A stretch of 39,960 nucleotides of DNA, taken from an uncultured Faecalibaculum sp. (GTDB taxonomy: Bacteria > Bacillota_I > Bacilli_A > Erysipelotrichales > Erysipelotrichaceae). Shown one piece after another: positions 32,890 through 39,706 of the stretch; the stretch's first letter is position 1, and every line of letters starts with the position of its first letter. Below the pieces are notes generated by a model, which made no database searches, had not been told where the DNA came from, and was given only the letters and a program-made list of their open reading frames with translations. The stretch is from assembly GCF_910588395.1 (NCBI RefSeq), contig NZ_CAJUPA010000016.1, forward strand, positions 1 to 39,960, written 5' to 3'. Position numbers and translations under genes: made by a program.

Positions 32890-34516
32890 AGATACACAGG
32901 GCATTTACTCTTTTGGCCCCTTTTTGCTGTCTGTGGACCATGTCCAGGGCGATCCCTTTGCTGCACCCAGCGACGTATCGGTGCTGGTGAAGCAGCCGGG
33001 ATTCCCGAAGGAGATCCTGCAGTCCCGACAGACCCGGATCGCTGCCCAGGATATGATTCTGCGGTTTTTCGGTCAGGCTCTGAATCAGGCGGCTGTCCGG
33101 GGAAAAGGATCGGGCAAGTCCGGCAGACTGTCTGTAACCAGACCCGGTCAGGAGATCCTGGAACGCACTTCCTGTCACATCTCGGAAGACGGAGCCATCC
33201 GGGTGCGGTTCAATATCGGATTTCCGGCCAATGGACGCCGGATCCTTGCCAGAGAGCTGGAACGCATTCTGTTTGTGACTGTGCCGGAGGTGGTGAACAA
33301 AAGCCTGATTTACCGCAATTACACACCAAAGATGAAGGAACAGCTGGAAGAAGCCTGGAAACTGGCGGCGGATCAGAGCGCAATCCGGGAACAGCTGGAT
33401 GCACTGGGCCTGGCGGCATTTGTGGCAGATGGATCCATTCTTCCCAGAGAGAGCGGTGTGTCGCAGAAACCCATGAAGGACGCCATTCCCTTTGAAGCAC
33501 CGGCGTCCCTGCGGGTGGAAGTGGACACACCCTGGCGCGGAAAGCTCACCGGGCTGGGAATCCGCAAAGGAATCACGCTGATTGCCGGCGGTGGATATCA
33601 TGGAAAATCCACTCTGCTGGAAGCGCTGGAGCGTGGTGTCTATGATCACATTGCCGGAGATGGCAGGGAACTGGTCATCACGGATGCCACCGCCGTCAAA
33701 TCCCGGGCCGAAGACGGACGCAGTGTGCAGGATGTAAATATTTCCGGCTTCATCACCAATCTGCCCAATGGAAAAGACACAGAGGCCTTCAGCACGGAAG
33801 ATGCCTCCGGCAGTACGTCTCAGGCAGCTGGACTGGCAGAAGCACTGGAAGCCGGGGCACGCACCCTGCTGATTGATGAAGACACCAGTGCAGCCAACTT
33901 CATGATCCGGGACAACCTGATGCAGGAAGTGGTTCACGGGGATCAGGAACCCATCATTCCCTTCGTGGACCGGGTACGGGAGCTGCGTGACAGCAAGGGT
34001 GTAAGCACCATTCTGGTGGCAGGCTCCTCCGGCGCTTTCTTCGACAAAGCCGATACGGTGATTCAGATGGATCAGTATATCCCCAGGGACATTACCGAAA
34101 AAGCCAGGGAAGCTGCGAAGAACTATACCTTCAAAGAGAAGGAGAACCTCCGGCCCTTTGACAGCACCAGTACCCGCATCGTGCACAAGGCGAAGGAATC
34201 CGAGCGTTCAAGGGTCCGCTCCCGGGGCATGGACACCATTTCCATTGACCGGCAGGATATTGACATGCGCTATGTGGAGCAGCTTGTGGATCCGGAACAG
34301 CTGGCAGCGATTGGACAGCTGCTCCGTCTGGCAAACCGGGAGATCGTGGATGACAGAAAGACACTGAGCGAGGTTGTCTCTGCGCTGCAGAAGCGAATGG
34401 AATCCGGCGGACTGGATGAAACGGTCCGGGGCCATGGCGCAGCTGTGCGTCCGCAGGAACTGTTCGCGGCTTTCAACCGGCAGCGGTTCCAGAAAATCAC
34501 ACCGCTGGAAAATTGA
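32822..34516 (+). CDS. ABC-class P-loop ATPase (COG3044-like)
   Basis: A 564-residue soluble ATPase of the predicted ABC-class group. The N-terminal region (MKTAEELKQILNRIEGRPYPAYKD) is a family hallmark. Walker A is GGGYHGKST (around residues 254-263). An acidic LLIDEDTSAANFM segment serves as Walker B, and an STILVAGSSGAFFD segment follows. There are no membrane segments, so it is not a transporter. The cellular role of this family is unknown; I infer only ATP-dependent conformational work, possibly on nucleic acid. It is translationally tied to the HD and gamma-carbonic-anhydrase-like genes and ends before a terminator. Confidence 0.83.
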   Translation: MKTAEELKQILNRIEGRPYPAYKDTQGIYSFGPFLLSVDHVQGDPFAAPSDVSVLVKQPGFPKEILQSRQTRIAAQDMILRFFGQALNQAAVRGKGSGKSGRLSVTRPGQEILERTSCHISEDGAIRVRFNIGFPANGRRILARELERILFVTVPEVVNKSLIYRNYTPKMKEQLEEAWKLAADQSAIREQLDALGLAAFVADGSILPRESGVSQKPMKDAIPFEAPASLRVEVDTPWRGKLTGLGIRKGITLIAGGGYHGKSTLLEALERGVYDHIAGDGRELVITDATAVKSRAEDGRSVQDVNISGFITNLPNGKDTEAFSTEDASGSTSQAAGLAEALEAGARTLLIDEDTSAANFMIRDNLMQEVVHGDQEPIIPFVDRVRELRDSKGVSTILVAGSSGAFFDKADTVIQMDQYIPRDITEKAREAAKNYTFKEKENLRPFDSTSTRIVHKAKESERSRVRSRGMDTISIDRQDIDMRYVEQLVDPEQLAAIGQLLRLANREIVDDRKTLSEVVSALQKRMESGGLDETVRGHGAAVRPQELFAAFNRQRFQKITPLEN

Positions 34517-34671
34517 ATAAAGACAGCAAAATTCATGAACAGCGGGGAGACATCCACAGCTGTACACGTTCATAAGCATTTATGATGCGTTCAGCCGTCA
34601 AAGCGTGTATAACTGTAGATGAGCAAAGAATTGCTCCCGAATTCCCGGACATGCAACAATGTCTGACTGAA

Positions 34672-34704
34672 GAAGGTGACTGTGCACGGTTGCCTTCTTT
34701 TTTT
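34672..34704 (+). terminator. Terminator after the ATPase gene
   Basis: A 9-bp stem (34672-34680 with 34689-34697, two G-U pairs) is followed by seven T residues that run into the palindromic element. I recognise nothing in 34517-34671. Confidence 0.8.
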
Positions 34705-34745
34705 CGTTCAGGGGATCCGAAATTCGGATCGCCATGAACGAAAAA
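34700..34745. repeat. Palindromic element, copy 2, between convergent genes
   Basis: An imperfect palindrome with arms CGTTCAGGGGATCCGAA and TTCGGATCGCCATGAACG: one missing base and one mismatch compared with the perfect copy at 10959-11007. It too lies exactly between two convergent gene ends and shares the T-rich flanks. Confidence 0.75.
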
Positions 34746-34762
34746 GACAGCCTGAGAGGCTG
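34741..34762 (-). terminator. Probable minus-strand terminator for the unknown gene at 34793-35599
   Basis: The stem CAGCC/GGCTG (34758-34762 with 34748-34752) precedes a T tract on the minus strand (A residues 34741-34745), next to the palindromic element. Confidence 0.5.
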
Positions 34763-34792
34763 CCGGATAATTCAGTAAAACTCTTCCTGTCC

Positions 34793-35599
34793 TCATTCAA
34801 AAGCTGCCGAACTCACTTTCCTTGCCAGTTCCTCCCACTGCAAACCTGTTTCCTGTTCCAGGGCATCGACCTGTCTTTCCAGATCAGGGTAATGGTATCG
34901 CAGCTGATAGACAGGCAGATGCAGTTTGAGGGCTGTCTTGTTGAAGGCCATCACGGCACCAGGATCCAGAAAAAATCCAGGTGCAACTCCAGTGAGGCAG
35001 GCCAGCACAGTCTGCCCGTTCTTTGATTTCAGACAGCGGGTCATCGCTTCCACTCCTGCAAAGCCATGCATAAGAGCCAGATAACTGATTGAGGAGCAGT
35101 TCAGGACAAGATTCAGAATCTCAATGATCCGGTTGAGTGATTCCGTGGAAATGGTTCCATTCCAGTAACCTTCACATATCGAAAGACACAGCATATTGCC
35201 GCTGATGAATCCGGTTTCTTCATCCAGGGCCTTCTGTGCATACTTCAGAAGGGTGTCTTCTGTGTTCCGGTCCCGGGGTTCACCATTTTCCAGGCGGTCC
35301 ATGACCGCCACCGGATGGGCATCCCTTTCGTCTCCCGAAATATGAATCATTGCCTGCAGTCCATCGATCAGGAGAGCTTCTGGTATGGCAATCCGTCCGG
35401 CAGTGCCCAGCATGAAAGGTACTGTCTGGTTTTCCGGATTGTTCCGGAAATAATCAATGATGGCCGGCGCAAAGTCCCGCAAAGAAATCATGGTCCTTTC
35501 CAGCTGTTCCTCCTGCACAGCAGACTTGTCCAGAAGCAGAGCCAGCTTCTTTACTCGAGAGGGAATGGCTGAAGATGTTTTCCTGGGCTTTTTCGGCAT
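34793..35599 (-). CDS. Hypothetical protein, family not recognised
   Basis: A 268-residue protein that I do not recognise. It begins with a basic segment (MPKKPRKTSSAIPSRVKKLA). The rest is a mostly helical, soluble-looking sequence with acidic stretches and clustered Leu/Ile, e.g. ISTESLNRIIEILNLVLN. No signal peptide, membrane helix or catalytic motif stands out. ATG 35599 follows AAAGGA at good spacing; an upstream in-frame ATG at 35626 would add nine Lys/Glu-rich residues (MENKEKEKT) but has a weaker site. It lies downstream of the patatin gene, separated by a terminator, so it probably has its own promoter. Confidence 0.65.
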   Translation of the reverse strand: MPKKPRKTSSAIPSRVKKLALLLDKSAVQEEQLERTMISLRDFAPAIIDYFRNNPENQTVPFMLGTAGRIAIPEALLIDGLQAMIHISGDERDAHPVAVMDRLENGEPRDRNTEDTLLKYAQKALDEETGFISGNMLCLSICEGYWNGTISTESLNRIIEILNLVLNCSSISYLALMHGFAGVEAMTRCLKSKNGQTVLACLTGVAPGFFLDPGAVMAFNKTALKLHLPVYQLRYHYPDLERQVDALEQETGLQWEELARKVSSAAFE

Positions 35600-35702
35600 T
35601 GTTTTTTCCTTTTCCTTGTTTTCCATTCAACTTTATCAGTGCTTGCAGCAGCTGGCAAACAGAACTCCGGCAGGACTGAATGATTTACAGGATCAGTGAA
35701 TG

Positions 35703-35732
35703 AAAAAGCCATGACCTGACAAGAGGCCATGG
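35703..35732 (-). terminator. Terminator after the patatin gene
   Basis: On the minus strand CCATGGCCT pairs with AGGTCATGG (9 bp, one G-U) and is followed by CTTTTTC. Confidence 0.75.
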
Positions 35733-35810
35733 ACCGGTTCTTATGGTTGCAGGCTGTATCCCGGCTGATTGGACTCTGCACCAGACAGGCCATGATGCAA
35801 ACAGATCTGT

Positions 35811-36776
35811 TCAGTTCACAGATCCGAGGCTCTGATCGGATGTCCCGATGCCGAGATATTCCCGGATTTTGGGCATCTTGGCTCTGGCATCGTGATAGCC
35901 AAGGTAGTACAGTTCCCCCAGTTTTTCCATATCTCCCTCCAGACGGGAAATCGTCACCGGCTGACTGGGCGCAATCTGGATGATGCGGCGGCGCCGGCTG
36001 AGCCGTTCGATTTCTTCCATCTGGCGGTCATAGCGCTCATTGGACGATGCAAGAGCCTGCGCAAAATCCGGACTGGCATGATAGAAGCGCTGAATCATGT
36101 CTTTCTGCAGCTGGGTATCTGCACCTTTCCGGTATCCATCCGGGCGGGTGCGGACCACGATGATTTTTTCAAACTGCTTTGACAGCGCCCATTCAATGGG
36201 GACTTTGTCTGTACAGCCGCCATCCAGGTACGGCACTTCATCAAGAACCACAGGCTTGGAAACAAAGGGCATGGAGGCGGATGCCTGAACTGCCTTGAGT
36301 ATATCCACAGGCTCCTTTTTTGAAACATACCTGGCAGCTCCGGTGTTCACATCGGAAACCACAGCGTAAAAATCCCGCCGGGGATCCTGGAACCGGTCCC
36401 AGTCAAAGGGTTCCTCCAGCTGAAGATCGTTCATGACAAAGTCAAATCCGATCACCCCGCCGTCTTTGAGAAGGGGACGGGTGCCGACATACCGCTTGTC
36501 ATGACGGTATCGAAGGTTTATCCTGGCAGCCCGGCCGATCTGGCCGGCCTGGTAATTCAGGCCATTCATGGCCCCTGCAGATACGCCAATGACTGTCTGA
36601 AGGCTGATTCCTTCTTCCAGCAGCGCATCCAGCACACCGGCTGTATACAGTCCGCGGAAAGCGCCGCCCTCCAGAACCAGACACCCGGGCGTGACTGTAT
36701 CCGGTGCTTTCCCTTTGGGCAGCAGTGCCCACCCGGAGAAGACTTTTTCCCGGGAAATTTTTGCATCTTTTGCCAT
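35811..36776 (-). CDS. Patatin-like phospholipase
   Basis: A 321-residue patatin-fold acyl hydrolase (RssA/YjjU-like). The glycine-rich oxyanion motif EGGAFRGLYTAG (residues 36-47), nucleophile Ser66 in GVSAG and the catalytic Asp in YLDGGCTDKVP form the Ser-Asp dyad. No signal peptide is present, so it should act in the cytoplasm or at the inner membrane face on lipid esters; the physiological substrate is unknown. AAGGAGG precedes ATG 36776. It is divergent from the cyclophilin gene, and a terminator follows. Confidence 0.9.
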   Translation of the reverse strand: MAKDAKISREKVFSGWALLPKGKAPDTVTPGCLVLEGGAFRGLYTAGVLDALLEEGISLQTVIGVSAGAMNGLNYQAGQIGRAARINLRYRHDKRYVGTRPLLKDGGVIGFDFVMNDLQLEEPFDWDRFQDPRRDFYAVVSDVNTGAARYVSKKEPVDILKAVQASASMPFVSKPVVLDEVPYLDGGCTDKVPIEWALSKQFEKIIVVRTRPDGYRKGADTQLQKDMIQRFYHASPDFAQALASSNERYDRQMEEIERLSRRRRIIQIAPSQPVTISRLEGDMEKLGELYYLGYHDARAKMPKIREYLGIGTSDQSLGSVN

Positions 36777-36813
36777 TGGAATGCCTCCTTTTCCCGAACA
36801 AGTTTACCTGCTT

Positions 36814-36842
36814 TTGCCACAGGGCGCAAAACGTTTTAGAAT
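36814..36842 (+). promoter_or_regulatory. Promoter of the cyclophilin lipoprotein gene
   Basis: TTGCCA (36814-36819), a 17-base spacer and TAGAAT (36837-36842) lie 59 bases before ATG 36902. Confidence 0.6.
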
Positions 36843-36901
36843 CATAGAGACAAACCGGAGAAACTGTCCAGTGCCTTCGGTGACTGATGAAGGAGACGCA
36901 T

Positions 36902-37534
36902 ATGGAAAAATGGATGACTCTGATTTTGAGTGCTGTTCTTCTGGCAGGATGCACAGCAGAGCAGCCCGAGCCGGAAACCCGGGAGGAGGAACCTGTGGAA
37001 ATCATTGAAATGAAAGGATCAGAGCCGGGTGGACAGAAGTATCAGGCGGTGATCAAAGTCAAAGACTATGGAGACATTGTTTTTGAGATGGATGAAGGAA
37101 TTGCGCCGGAGACTGTGAAGAATTTTGTGAAGCTTGCACAGGATGGATTTTACGACGGTCTGACGTTCCATCGTCTGATTGAAGGGTTCATGGCGCAGGG
37201 GGGAGATCCCAATGCGGATGGTACAGGCGGAGCGGATGAGGAAATCGAAGGTGAGTTTCTCTCCAACGGCTTCAACAATACGCTGAAGCATGTCCGGGGT
37301 ACGGTTTCCATGGCGCGCAGCAGTGACCCGGATTCCGCATCCAGTCAGTTTTTCATCGTTCAGGAAGATGCACCCAGTCTGGATGGGGAATATGCGGCTT
37401 TCGGGACGGTGACTTCCGGAATGGATGTGGTGGACAAGATCCTGAAGGACGCTGAACCGGAAGATGGCAATGGCACGATTGACCGGAATGAGCAGCCGGT
37501 TATTGAATCCATTACCGTGACCAAAGAAGACTGA
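36902..37534 (+). CDS. Peptidyl-prolyl cis-trans isomerase (cyclophilin type), lipoprotein
   Basis: A 210-residue exported cyclophilin. The N-terminus is a lipoprotein signal with lipobox LAGC, making Cys17 the lipidated residue. A Glu/Pro-rich linker follows, and then the cyclophilin domain (about 45-208) with FHRLIEGFMAQGGDP, GTVSMARSSDPDSASSQFFIV and LDGEYAAFGTV. It would catalyse proline isomerisation during folding of exported proteins on the outer face of the membrane. ATG 36902 is favoured because AAGGAGA precedes it, whereas in-frame ATG 36887 overlaps that site. The next gene starts immediately after the stop. Confidence 0.92.
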   Translation: MEKWMTLILSAVLLAGCTAEQPEPETREEEPVEIIEMKGSEPGGQKYQAVIKVKDYGDIVFEMDEGIAPETVKNFVKLAQDGFYDGLTFHRLIEGFMAQGGDPNADGTGGADEEIEGEFLSNGFNNTLKHVRGTVSMARSSDPDSASSQFFIVQEDAPSLDGEYAAFGTVTSGMDVVDKILKDAEPEDGNGTIDRNEQPVIESITVTKED

Positions 37535-37535
37535 T

Positions 37536-38099
37536 GTGACGGTTTCCAGATACGGCCGCATGATGGATGATGCGGGGCTTGTCATACTGCTGGAGGAAGT
37601 AAAGAATGATTTCCGGGCTGCAGGAATTGAACCTGGACGGATCCGGTCGGTGTCTTTTTCGGGAAGACTGACAAGGAGCCGGGGCAACTGCCGGCGGGAA
37701 AGTGATGGACTGTATTCCATTCATATATCTTCGCGGCTGAAAGGTCATACAGATCTGCTGCGGGAAACACTGGCTCATGAGCTCCTGCATACAGTGGCTG
37801 GCTGTTTTGACCATGGTCATGAGTTTCAGAAACTGGCTGTGCGTCTGGAAGCCTGCGGGTATCACATTCAGAGAACTTACGAGCCGGAAGCCTTTGAGAT
37901 GGAAGGCCGTTACCGGTTTCGCTGCAGCAAATGCGGTGTGACAGTGACGCGGACCCGCAGATCAAGCTTCACGGAGTTTCCTGAGCGCTATATTCACAAA
38001 GGCTGTGGCGGTCATTTTGAGCCGCTGCCGGTGCATCCCGAAAAAGGGAAAAGGCAACCTGCTGTTCCGGCACAAAAGCCGCCCGAATCGGACGGCTGA
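37536..38099 (+). CDS. SprT-like zinc metalloprotease domain protein
   Basis: A 187-residue SprT-like protein. The zinc motif HELLH (residues 81-85) is followed by a third histidine at 93 or 95 (CFDHGHEF). A C-terminal zinc ribbon is formed by CSKCG and GCGGHF. Eukaryotic relatives (Spartan) degrade DNA-protein crosslinks; bacterial functions are largely unassigned. GTG 37536 lies directly after the cyclophilin stop with a weak AAAGAAGA upstream; ATG 37560 is an alternative. The final codons (QKPPESDG) lie inside a 268-bp repeat that recurs 385 bp downstream, and a minus-strand terminator hairpin overlaps them. Confidence 0.85.
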   Translation: MTVSRYGRMMDDAGLVILLEEVKNDFRAAGIEPGRIRSVSFSGRLTRSRGNCRRESDGLYSIHISSRLKGHTDLLRETLAHELLHTVAGCFDHGHEFQKLAVRLEACGYHIQRTYEPEAFEMEGRYRFRCSKCGVTVTRTRRSSFTEFPERYIHKGCGGHFEPLPVHPEKGKRQPAVPAQKPPESDG

Positions 38100-38165
38100 T
38101 GTGTCTGCATGAACCTGTCATGCCACCTGGAACCAGGCGCAGAAGCTGCCTTTGCAGGCAGGAAG

Positions 38166-38287
38166 TTGAACCGGAATCACTGCAGGATTATAATGATTCC
38201 AGAACAGCAGAGCCGTGCTGCTTTCGGTAAGTTAGTTGTCCCTGTCGGGACCGCCTGAGCGTGTGCTAGACGACTCAGGCATTTTTT
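38166..38287 (+). ncRNA. Antisense RNA, copy A, with promoter and terminator (candidate orphan type I antitoxin)
   Basis: TTGAAC (38166-38171), 17 bases and TATAAT (38189-38194) predict a start near 38201. The terminator is GCCTGAG (38253-38259) with CTCAGGC (38274-38280) and six T residues (38282-38287), giving an RNA of about 87 bases. It lies opposite the 3' end of a toxin frame whose N-terminal part is missing, so it may have no partner in cis. It differs from copy B at five positions within the RNA. Confidence 0.65.
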
Positions 38288-38340
38288 CGTTTCTGATCTG
38301 TTTCATGGTTTTGTGCAGCCGTTTCCAGAACTTCAAACCC
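38232..38340 (-). pseudogene. Remnant of small toxin gene (C-terminal part only)
   Basis: The minus strand encodes GLKFWKRLHKTMKQIRNEK through to SGGPDRDN and a stop, matching the last 35 residues of the intact toxin with three substitutions. Upstream of 38340 the frame stays open, but it reads an unrelated Cys/Gln-rich sequence with no hydrophobic segment and no ribosome binding site. It is best explained as a truncated duplicate. Confidence 0.65.
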
Positions 38341-38359
38341 GATCGGCAGAACAGGCATC

Positions 38360-38448
38360 CTGGCAGGTGCCTGCTCTGCGCGTCGGGTTCAGACACAGCC
38401 TGGATGCGCTTGTCCTGTTGCGCAGACACCCCTGCCAGCGTTTTTTTT
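38360..38448 (+). terminator. Large nested hairpin followed by eight T residues
   Basis: CTGGCAGG (38360-38367) pairs with CCTGCCAG (38431-38438) around an inner stem TCTGCGC (38375-38381) with GCGCAGA (38420-38426). After two bases comes a run of eight T (38441-38448). It occupies the spacer between the two repeat copies, where the intact locus would encode the toxin N-terminus. It is either a strong terminator or the 3' end of an RNA. Confidence 0.55.
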
Positions 38449-38457
38449 CTGCAACAG

Positions 38458-38482
38458 CAAAAGCCGCCCGAATCGGACGGCT
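38458..38482 (-). terminator. Terminator of the toxin message
   Basis: On the minus strand AGCCGTCCG pairs with CGGGCGGCT (one G-U) and is followed by TTTTG. The toxin transcript would therefore run about 430 bases from the promoter near 38897. The same hairpin is present in copy A at 38073-38097. Confidence 0.65.
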
Positions 38483-38550
38483 GATGTGTCTGCATGAACC
38501 TGTCATGCCACCTGGAACCAGGCGCAGAAGCTGCCTTTGCAGGCAGGAAG

Positions 38551-38672
38551 TTGAACCGGAATCACTGCAGGATTATAATGATTCCAGAACAGCACAGCTG
38601 TGCTGCTTTCGGTTACTTAGTTGTCCCTGTCGGGACCGCCTGAGCGTGTGGTAGACGACTCAGGCATTTTTT
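38551..38672 (+). ncRNA. Antisense RNA, copy B, with promoter and terminator (candidate type I antitoxin)
   Basis: Promoter TTGAAC (38551-38556), 17 bases and TATAAT (38574-38579), the best promoter match in the window, predicts a start near 38586. The terminator is GCCTGAG (38638-38644) with CTCAGGC (38659-38665) and six T residues (38667-38672). The RNA of about 87 bases is fully complementary to the last 56 bases of the toxin ORF including its stop, plus about 30 bases of its 3' untranslated region. Such 3'-overlapping antisense RNAs (RatA, SR4) repress type I toxins in Bacillus. Confidence 0.7.
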
Positions 38673-38793
38673 CGTTTCTGATCTGTTTCATGGTTTTGCG
38701 CAGCTGTTTCCAGAACTTCAAACCCAGCAAGCCGAGTTTGAGGCTCTTTTCCAGCAGAAAAACCAGAAACAGAAGAATCATCAAAAGTTCCAT
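38617..38793 (-). CDS. Small hydrophobic/basic peptide, candidate type I toxin
   Basis: A 58-residue peptide on the minus strand. ATG 38793 follows ACGGAGGT at ideal spacing. Residues 1-28 are mainly hydrophobic (MELLMILLFLVFLLEKSLKL) and would form one membrane helix. Residues 29-42 are strongly basic (KQLRKTMKQIRNEK), and the tail SGGPDRDN is polar. Helix-plus-charged-tail peptides of 30-60 residues under a 3'-overlapping antisense RNA are typical type I toxins that damage membranes (TxpA, BsrG). I see no clear sequence match to Fst or TxpA, so this may be a separate family. The extended -10 TGCTATACT (38900-38892) would give an untranslated leader of about 90 bases. Confidence 0.62.
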   Translation of the reverse strand: MELLMILLFLVFLLEKSLKLGLLGLKFWKQLRKTMKQIRNEKMPESSTTRSGGPDRDN

Positions 38794-38891
38794 GCGGACC
38801 TCCGTCAAATTCCGAAGTTCAAAAATACCCGGTCCGGCGCACGCAATCCACGCAGACACCCTTCACCAGAAGCAGCCGCAGCTGCATCGAC

Positions 38892-38900
38892 AGTATAGCA
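38892..38900 (-). promoter_or_regulatory. Candidate toxin promoter (extended -10)
   Basis: On the minus strand TGCTATACT forms an extended -10; no clear -35 is visible at standard spacing. Transcription would start near 38885, about 90 bases before the toxin ATG. Confidence 0.45.
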
Positions 38901-38958
38901 GAAGACTTGTTTTAAGCGTCATAAATCAGCAATATTATCAAATCGACTGATGTATACT

Positions 38959-38985
38959 ACGTAAATGATTACTTCATATTTACGT
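38959..38985. promoter_or_regulatory. AT-rich inverted repeat upstream of the toxin gene
   Basis: ACGTAAAT (38959-38966) and ATTTACGT (38978-38985) flank 11 bases inside an AT-rich patch (about 38915-38985) that contrasts with its surroundings. It may be an operator or hairpin. Apart from this, 38794-39030 holds only the toxin promoter region. Confidence 0.4.
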
Positions 38986-39030
38986 CACCTTCCCTCTGCT
39001 CAGCATCCGCAGCCCATTGACTGCCACAGA

Positions 39031-39064
39031 AAACCCCCGGCATTTCTCAGAATCCCGGGGGTTT
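39031..39064. terminator. Terminator of the VTT-domain gene
   Basis: The stem AAACCCCCGG (39031-39040) with CCGGGGGTTT (39055-39064) is symmetric and can act on the minus strand, where it ends in TTTT. Confidence 0.8.
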
Positions 39065-39091
39065 GACCATTTCACTTTCTGCAGGATCCGG

Positions 39092-39706
39092 TCACTGCTT
39101 CAGATGCAGCCCCTTCAGGATCCACTCAGCACCCTTCAGAAGCCCCGTGGAGTAAGCCCAGGAAGAAACCGGTCGGCTGATCAGGATGATTGTCAGAAAC
39201 TTCTTCCAGGACATGCCGTTGAGCCCTGCCAGCATGCAGAGAATGATGTCCGGGGACACCGGCAGAAACATGCAGATGGTGAAGAACAGCGTGAAATGCT
39301 TTGTGGAGCGGACCCAGCGCTGGTATTTCTCATAGGTCTTCGGACTGGTCAGGGACAGAATCATCCGGTCGCCGAATTTCTTCGCCATCCAGAACCCCAG
39401 GGAACAGTTGATGACTGCAGTGGCATAGTTGAAGAAAAACGCCGGTACAGGCCCGAACAGCACGATGCCAATGGACCCCATGGATCCCATGGGCACAATG
39501 GGGATATAGGAACTGAACACGGAAATGGCAATGAACAGAACCGGAGCCAGGGGACCGCATTTCTCCAGAAACTGCCGGATCTGTTCCGTATCCACACCGG
39601 AACGCAGAAACCAGATCAGAAAGCCGGCGAACATCACCGTGGATATGATGGAAATGATGAAATTGCGTTTCCGGACCCTGGCGCCGGCATCCTGTTCCAT
39701 GCTCAT
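39092..39706 (-). CDS. VTT-domain (TVP38/TMEM64, DedA-like) membrane protein
   Basis: A 204-residue integral membrane protein. After a short basic N-terminus (MSMEQDAGARVRKRNF) come hydrophobic segments at about 17-37, 52-80, 85-105, 140-165 and 170-190. SSYIPIVPMGSMGSIGIVLFGP and MFLPVSPDIILCMLAG are the re-entrant-loop-like motifs of the VTT/TVP38 group. Relatives move lipids or act in membrane homeostasis. ATG 39706 follows AGGAGG; a longer upstream frame lacks any start signal. It is monocistronic with its own terminator. Confidence 0.85.
   Translation of the reverse strand: MSMEQDAGARVRKRNFIISIISTVMFAGFLIWFLRSGVDTEQIRQFLEKCGPLAPVLFIAISVFSSYIPIVPMGSMGSIGIVLFGPVPAFFFNYATAVINCSLGFWMAKKFGDRMILSLTSPKTYEKYQRWVRSTKHFTLFFTICMFLPVSPDIILCMLAGLNGMSWKKFLTIILISRPVSSWAYSTGLLKGAEWILKGLHLKQ

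Larger units (their letters stand above)
38073..38340. repeat. 268-bp direct repeat, copy A
   Basis: About 97% identical to 38458-38725 (seven substitutions by eye). It spans the 3' end of the SprT-like gene, a minus-strand terminator (38073-38097), an RNA promoter, the antisense RNA and the 3' part of the toxin frame. The first 130 or so bases are identical; all differences fall in the RNA/toxin half. Confidence 0.95.
38458..38725. repeat. 268-bp direct repeat, copy B
   Basis: Second copy of the repeat at 38073-38340, offset by exactly 385 bp. It contains the 3' half of the intact toxin gene, the antisense RNA with its promoter, and a non-coding copy of the SprT-gene 3' end, which shows that the duplicated unit originally included that gene end. 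Confidence 0.95.

Noticed and set aside
38236..38950. Plus-strand frames of 82 and 109 codons across the duplicated locus
   Set aside because: They read through the antisense RNA and its terminator, have no ribosome binding site, and mirror the toxin frame on the other strand.
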